DNA from: a virus
IMG/VR virus record: IMGVR_UViG_3300045119_000091
Coordinates: 1-33,844 of that record
Strand: one strand, 5' to 3'
Length of the DNA: 33,844 nucleotides
Shown here in pieces: positions 30,864 through 33,844 of this stretch. The first letter of the stretch is position 1, and each line of letters starts with the position of its first letter. The notes under the pieces are model-generated. The model had not been told where the DNA came from and searched no databases. It was given only the letters and a program-made list of their open reading frames with translations. A program made the translations under genes and the position numbers.

Positions 30864-30875
30864 GACTGCTCCTAG

Positions 30876-31085
30876 TTATTTTTTACCTTGTTCACGCTGG
30901 TTGTTTGCTATTCTATAGTCTTTATCAAAAGATTTAAGTCTTGAAGCATTTTGTTCTACGCTTTCACCTGGAATATCGTTCATCCATCCATCCATAGGCT
31001 GGCCATTTCGTCCCATACGAGTTTGCTGTTTAACACGTTTCTGTGCTTCTTCCACGGTATGGTGATCTGGGTTCTTATCTAGCAT
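30876..31085 (-). CDS. Hypothetical small protein (69 aa)
   Basis: AAGGAG precedes the ATG, with a possible 4-bp stem (31090-31103) around it. MLDKNPDHHTVEEAQKRVKQ, then MGRNGQPMDGWMNDIPGESV: hydrophilic, Gln/Asn/Arg-rich. No family is recognised. Confidence 0.55.
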   Translation of the reverse strand: MLDKNPDHHTVEEAQKRVKQQTRMGRNGQPMDGWMNDIPGESVEQNASRLKSFDKDYRIANNQREQGKK

Positions 31086-31097
31086 AATTTATTCTCC

Positions 31098-31220
31098 TTA
31101 ATATTTAGCATCTTTCTTTTTAGATGCTTTCATAGGCTTAGGTTTCTCATGCAGATGCTTCTCGTGCTTTGAGAAATCACCTTCCATATTTTTAACTGAC
31201 TTGTGTACTTTATTCTTCAT
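31098..31220 (-). CDS. Tiny Lys/His-rich protein (40 aa)
   Basis: Overlaps the end of the small terminase gene by 11 bases. It encodes 40 residues beginning MKNKVHKSVKNMEGDFSKHE, very basic with several His. Could bind nucleic acid. Small size keeps confidence moderate. Confidence 0.45.
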   Translation of the reverse strand: MKNKVHKSVKNMEGDFSKHEKHLHEKPKPMKASKKKDAKY

Positions 31221-31659
31221 TTTTAGACCCTCCCAGTTCTATTTTGTCCACTCCATCTTCTAGCTTGTCCATTCGTTCACTTAGCTCATTTACCTGTGCA
31301 TTAGGCCCGAAATGCTTATACCATCGCCGCTCTAAAAGCCATGCATCAGCTTGCCAACGCTCAGGTCTTTCGGCAATTATATCGCAATGCTGTCTAACTT
31401 TTGTCATTTCAGCTTTCTTTAGAGCTTCCGAAAATATCGTATATTCAGACTCTATTCCCTCTGATGAATGCTCGCGCCCTATCTTAAACCACTCATAAAG
31501 AGTTGATAAGGTTATACCATTAGCTTCAGCTGCCATTTGATAGGGAATACGATGTGATATAGCGTCAATGATGTCATTGCGCCTTTTTTCGGTGAACTTA
31601 GACGGCCTACCAATAGGTTCTCTGGCATATTCTTTAGGGGGGTTCGGTTTTCCAGACAT
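31210..31659 (-). CDS. Terminase small subunit (149 aa)
   Basis: GRPSKFTEKRRNDIIDAISH...YQMAAEANGITLSTLYEWFK is a helix-turn-helix of the kind at the N-terminus of many small terminases. It is followed by a helical region (EALKKAEMTKVRQHCDIIAE) and a C-terminal coiled segment (ELSERMDKLEDGVDKIE) for oligomerisation. It would recognise the packaging site and recruit the large subunit (28255-29811). The ATG follows a hairpin with AGGA in its tetraloop. Confidence 0.75.
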   Translation of the reverse strand: MSGKPNPPKEYAREPIGRPSKFTEKRRNDIIDAISHRIPYQMAAEANGITLSTLYEWFKIGREHSSEGIESEYTIFSEALKKAEMTKVRQHCDIIAERPERWQADAWLLERRWYKHFGPNAQVNELSERMDKLEDGVDKIELGGSKNEE

Positions 31660-31660
31660 A

Positions 31661-31676
31661 CACTAATCCTTTAGTG
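31661..31676 (-). promoter_or_regulatory. Shine-Dalgarno hairpin of the small terminase gene
   Basis: Minus strand: CACTAA-AGGA-TTAGTG, T, ATG. A perfect 6-bp stem with a pure-SD tetraloop; identical geometry to 33273-33288 though the stem sequence differs. Confidence 0.7.
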
Positions 31677-31691
31677 ATTTATATTATTTTA

Positions 31692-31904
31692 CTACTTTTT
31701 AACTTTAAGTACGAGCATAATTATACCAGTTAACACAGACTCAAATCCATCGGAAGATTTAATTAACTCGTTGAATTCAATATTATCAATACGTCCTGTT
31801 TTGATAATAGATATAAATATTGCAATAAATGCAACAAAATACAATACAGACGATAAAGATATAATATTTTTTTTATATTTTACATGTCTTCTGTGCCTTT
31901 TCAT
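31692..31904 (-). CDS. Holin candidate (70 or 74 aa)
   Basis: Basic start (MKRHRRHVKYKKN), one clear membrane helix (ISLSSVLYFVAFIAIFISII) and a second weaker hydrophobic segment (VLTGIIMLVLKVKK). It sits directly after the endolysin gene. Two starts look usable: GTG 31916 with GGAG six bases upstream, and ATG 31904 with GGAG seven bases upstream. They differ by four residues, recalling the dual starts of lambda S. Holin is inferred from topology and neighbour. Confidence 0.5.
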   Translation of the reverse strand: MKRHRRHVKYKKNIISLSSVLYFVAFIAIFISIIKTGRIDNIEFNELIKSSDGFESVLTGIIMLVLKVKK

Positions 31905-31919
31905 GACAGTCTCCACAAT

Positions 31920-32330
31920 TTACTCCACTAACTCAAAGTGAACCAAATCTTTAAAGCTCTCATTTTCAATTATTTTATCGCTATTCCAATCTCCACCATA
32001 ACGTATAAAGTGATTAATCTTTCCTTCTTCTCGCAGCTTTTGCGCAATCCCCATAACATAACCTGCAAACCAATAAAAACGGTTATGATTGTTCCAGTTA
32101 ACAGGATAAGGGGATACATCTACTGCCATTGAAGGCTGATGATTATGTTTACCATCTGGCCAATGTAGCTTAGTATTACCCGAATTGAAAGCTTTTTCTT
32201 GGTCATATTCATTCCTATATCCTTCCAGAATCTCGCAATCAAATGTCTTAATTACCTCATAAAACAAAACCTGTAAATCAGTATGGCACGTAGAAAGCTT
32301 CGTAAATGATTCAGCGCTAAATTTTGGCAA
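31920..32330 (-). CDS. Endolysin, peptidase M15 (L-Ala-D-Glu/D-Ala-type) family (136 aa)
   Basis: TTG start at 32330 with AAGGA ten bases upstream; a stop lies just before it in frame. The M15 zinc site is visible: H64 and D71 in KHNHQPSMAVDVSPY, and H131 in DLVHFELVE, with D128 as probable catalytic base. Phage enzymes of this size cleave the peptide stems of peptidoglycan. The holin candidate follows. No signal peptide, so a holin is needed. Confidence 0.8.
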   Translation of the reverse strand: MPKFSAESFTKLSTCHTDLQVLFYEVIKTFDCEILEGYRNEYDQEKAFNSGNTKLHWPDGKHNHQPSMAVDVSPYPVNWNNHNRFYWFAGYVMGIAQKLREEGKINHFIRYGGDWNSDKIIENESFKDLVHFELVE

Positions 32331-32341
32331 TTAAATATTCC

Positions 32342-32728
32342 TTATGTGGTTAAATAGTTTTCAACTATAGCCTTACCGTCAATCCATCCATAACAAAAAT
32401 GACCTGCATAACCCCTATCTTTAACGCGCTCGATGAACTTTTCCTGAGCAATCCACGTCTTAGTTGAGCGCTCGGAAGGCGTATATTTTTTATTTCTTTT
32501 AACCTCTAAAAACAAACCATAAAAAGAAGTTGTTGGATAAAATATAAACAAGTCACTGACGCCTGGTAATAGTCCCATCATCTTCAAATTATATCCTGAA
32601 ATTTCACTTCTTTTGCCCTCATTGTCATTTTTAAAAAAATAATCACGCAAAACAATGTGATAATTTAGCCATCTTACAAGCGCCATTTGCTCTTGGCGTT
32701 CGCTGGGTACTGGTAATGCATTTATCAT
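32342..32728 (-). CDS. VRR-NUC domain nuclease (128 aa)
   Basis: ATG 32728 is preferred to TTG 32734. SERQEQMALVRWL, then MMGLLPGVSDLFIF (D59) and GLFLEVKRN (E75-x-K77), reproduce the VRR-NUC core of the PD-(D/E)xK superfamily, with a later QEKFIERVKDRGYAGHF helix. Stand-alone phage VRR-NUC proteins are thought to cut branched DNA. It is placed after the replication gene group and before lysis, so a replication/recombination resolvase-like role is plausible. Confidence 0.8.
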   Translation of the reverse strand: MINALPVPSERQEQMALVRWLNYHIVLRDYFFKNDNEGKRSEISGYNLKMMGLLPGVSDLFIFYPTTSFYGLFLEVKRNKKYTPSERSTKTWIAQEKFIERVKDRGYAGHFCYGWIDGKAIVENYLTT

Positions 32729-32730
32729 AA

Positions 32731-32886
32731 TCAATCAAACTCATGATAGTTAACGAAAGGCTTTCTATAGCCATATTTTAATTCACATAAACTTCCGTCA
32801 ACGTTTTTTTCAAAATTAATACGCCTTTTCTCTTGAGCATAAGTCTCTTTTTTACCATGGGCATAATTAGGCATGCCATTACCCAT
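32731..32886 (-). CDS. Hypothetical small protein (51 aa)
   Basis: GAAGG lies six bases before the ATG. It encodes 51 residues beginning MGNGMPNYAHGKKETYAQEK. It fills the gap between the 48-aa gene and the nuclease gene exactly, ending next to the nuclease start. Charged, no family recognised. Confidence 0.5.
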   Translation of the reverse strand: MGNGMPNYAHGKKETYAQEKRRINFEKNVDGSLCELKYGYRKPFVNYHEFD

Positions 32887-32904
32887 CCAAACCTTCAAAT
32901 TTGA

Positions 32905-33051
32905 CTACAGTGACTCGATATCCAATAACCCGTGCATCATGTCAACTTTGTCCTGTTCGTTCAATAGACGAGTGGCTATGAGGTTTGGAGATACTCCTAA
33001 CTTGATACCTAAGCTGAAAAGTATTTTTTTACATTCGGTATTAGTAAGCAT
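32905..33051 (-). CDS. Small helical protein (48 aa)
   Basis: Overlaps the preceding gene by 11 bases. MLTNTECKKILFSLGIKLGV...IATRLLNEQDKVDMMHGLLD suggests two or three helices, possibly a small helix-turn-helix-like fold. It lies in the replication segment of the operon. Function unknown. Confidence 0.5.
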   Translation of the reverse strand: MLTNTECKKILFSLGIKLGVSPNLIATRLLNEQDKVDMMHGLLDIESL

Positions 33052-33271
33052 CGGTAATATTCTTAACAATGTCGAGTATATGTCTAGGACCTGACCGACA
33101 TATCTTATTTTTAATTTTCAATTGTTTCCATTGACCAAAAGACAAATTGAATTGTTCGGTAGAATAAAATCTATCAACTTCAGATAGAGCGCATTTTACG
33201 GTTGCATTTTTTGAAGTTCTCATAATTTCGTCAACCAAAAACTTTTTAAAGTGATTCTCTGTAATTTGCAT
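33041..33271 (-). CDS. Hypothetical replication-region protein (76 aa)
   Basis: Follows the replication gene by 13 bases. MQITENHFKKFLVDEIMRTS, with SEVDRFYSTEQFNLSFGQWK, is basic and mixed alpha/beta, and resembles no family I can name. Its position is that of a replication accessory gene. The ribosome site AGGA sits in a perfect hairpin tetraloop. Confidence 0.55.
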   Translation of the reverse strand: MQITENHFKKFLVDEIMRTSKNATVKCALSEVDRFYSTEQFNLSFGQWKQLKIKNKICRSGPRHILDIVKNITDAY

Positions 33272-33272
33272 A

Positions 33273-33288
33273 ATGAAATCCTTTTCAT
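33273..33288 (-). promoter_or_regulatory. Shine-Dalgarno hairpin of the 76-aa gene
   Basis: Minus strand: ATGAAA-AGGA-TTTCAT, T, ATG. A perfect 6-bp stem, AGGA tetraloop, overlapping the stop codon of the replication gene. Confidence 0.65.
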
Positions 33289-33740
33289 AGCAATGTAATT
33301 TCTTTTACAAGATTCTTAAATCTATCTGTGGCGGCCACAGGAATCTTTTGTGATTCTTTTTTTAACTGCCTATAAATCTTACCGTCCTTGTATTTTGATT
33401 CGTCGTTCTGTCGCTCTGTATCTGCTCGTAGCTGCGATAACCTTTCCTGCTCAGCTTGTCTCTTCTCGTTATCTAGGCGCTCGCGTTCCTTTTTTTCCTT
33501 CAGTTCGGTTTCGGCGTTATATATTTCTCCTAGAAATTCACCTGACCGAATATATCCAGCCGGCAATTTAATGAACTGCTTGTCTCCCCACTGAGAATGT
33601 TTTTCTTTTCTTAATTTTAAGTCGGTGAGAAGTGTATTTAGTAACTCGTCATTATTTCCAATTTTATTTTTAAATGCCTTCCATGCATCCCATGGCTGTA
33701 CCTGCCGTGGATATATACTATAAAAGCTCATGAACCGAGC
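33285..33740 (-). CDS. Replication initiation protein, C-terminal part (joins 543-1)
   Basis: This is the continuation of the frame running 543 to 1. Codons from 33740 (GCT CGG TTC ATG) join the GAT codon at base 1-3 without a stop. An internal ATG at 33731 is therefore not the start. The part here is 151 residues: VQPWDAWKAFKNKIGNND, then a strongly charged helix (KEKKERERLDNEKRQAEQER) and ending FKNLVKEITLL. In lambda O the C-terminal half recruits the helicase loader; a similar role is inferred. Confidence 0.6.
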   Translation of the reverse strand, partial: ARFMSFYSIYPRQVQPWDAWKAFKNKIGNNDELLNTLLTDLKLRKEKHSQWGDKQFIKLPAGYIRSGEFLGEIYNAETELKEKKERERLDNEKRQAEQERLSQLRADTERQNDESKYKDGKIYRQLKKESQKIPVAATDRFKNLVKEITLL

Positions 33741-33844
33741 ATCTTTTTCATAATCTTTTTCTTTTAAAACCGACTTTTTATTTGTCGTCGATTGTTCTAA
33801 ATCGACAATAGATCTTAAATCTTTTTCTTTATTTAAGTTCTTTA
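33741..33844. repeat. Right copy of the 104-bp terminal direct repeat
   Basis: Equals bases 1-104 except C at 33840 for A at 100. In the replication gene the difference changes one codon (Asn in the left copy, Lys in the right). Confidence 0.85.

Noticed and set aside
1-33844. Integrase, attachment site, CI repressor, CRISPR array, insertion sequence
   Set aside because: None could be recognised in any frame; the excisionase-like HTH protein alone is not evidence of integration.

Overview
The window reads as one complete circular phage genome of about 33,740 bp, cut open inside a gene. The last 104 bases (33741-33844) repeat bases 1-104 with one mismatch. Joining the ends makes one uninterrupted replication gene of 332 codons across the cut. 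The virion genes (P22-type portal, scaffold, coat, gp4-like and gp10-like head completion proteins, ejection proteins, no long tail) point to a short-tailed, podovirus-type phage of a Gram-negative, probably gammaproteobacterial, host. The DNA is AT-rich. No integrase and no CI-type repressor could be found, so either the phage is lytic or it persists without a recognisable integrase.

Layout. A divergent control region (about 1041-1170) separates two transcription units. Rightwards (+ strand, 1185-8935) lies an early/accessory unit: acidic small proteins, a Sak4-like RecA-fold ATPase with an SSB-like partner, many tiny cysteine-pair proteins (including a three-member paralogous family), two tRNA-like RNAs, a tandem-duplicated Tad2-like (DUF2829) protein, an excisionase-like HTH protein, a collagen-like protein and a WGR-domain protein. 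Leftwards (- strand, from 1040 through the circle junction to 8932) lies everything else: Cro-like regulator, lambda O-like replication protein with iteron-like repeats inside its gene, VRR-NUC nuclease, M15 endolysin, holin candidate, small terminase, a run of small basic proteins, large terminase, a second Tad2-like protein, portal, scaffold, coat, head completion proteins, ejection proteins and tail fibre/appendage proteins. The two units meet tail to tail at 8932-8935 with overlapping stop codons.

The most striking signal is structural. Many leftward genes carry their Shine-Dalgarno bases (usually AGGA) in the small loop of a perfect 5-8 bp hairpin ending 0-3 nt before the start codon. 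The stems differ in sequence but keep pairing. This is not seen on the rightward genes and may be a shared translational control or leader design of the late operon. Other notable points are a lambda-like origin inside the replication gene, the pair of Tad2-like anti-Thoeris candidates, two unusually long tRNA-like RNAs with encoded CCA ends, and a promoter-driven 20-residue hydrophobic peptide set against the late operon.
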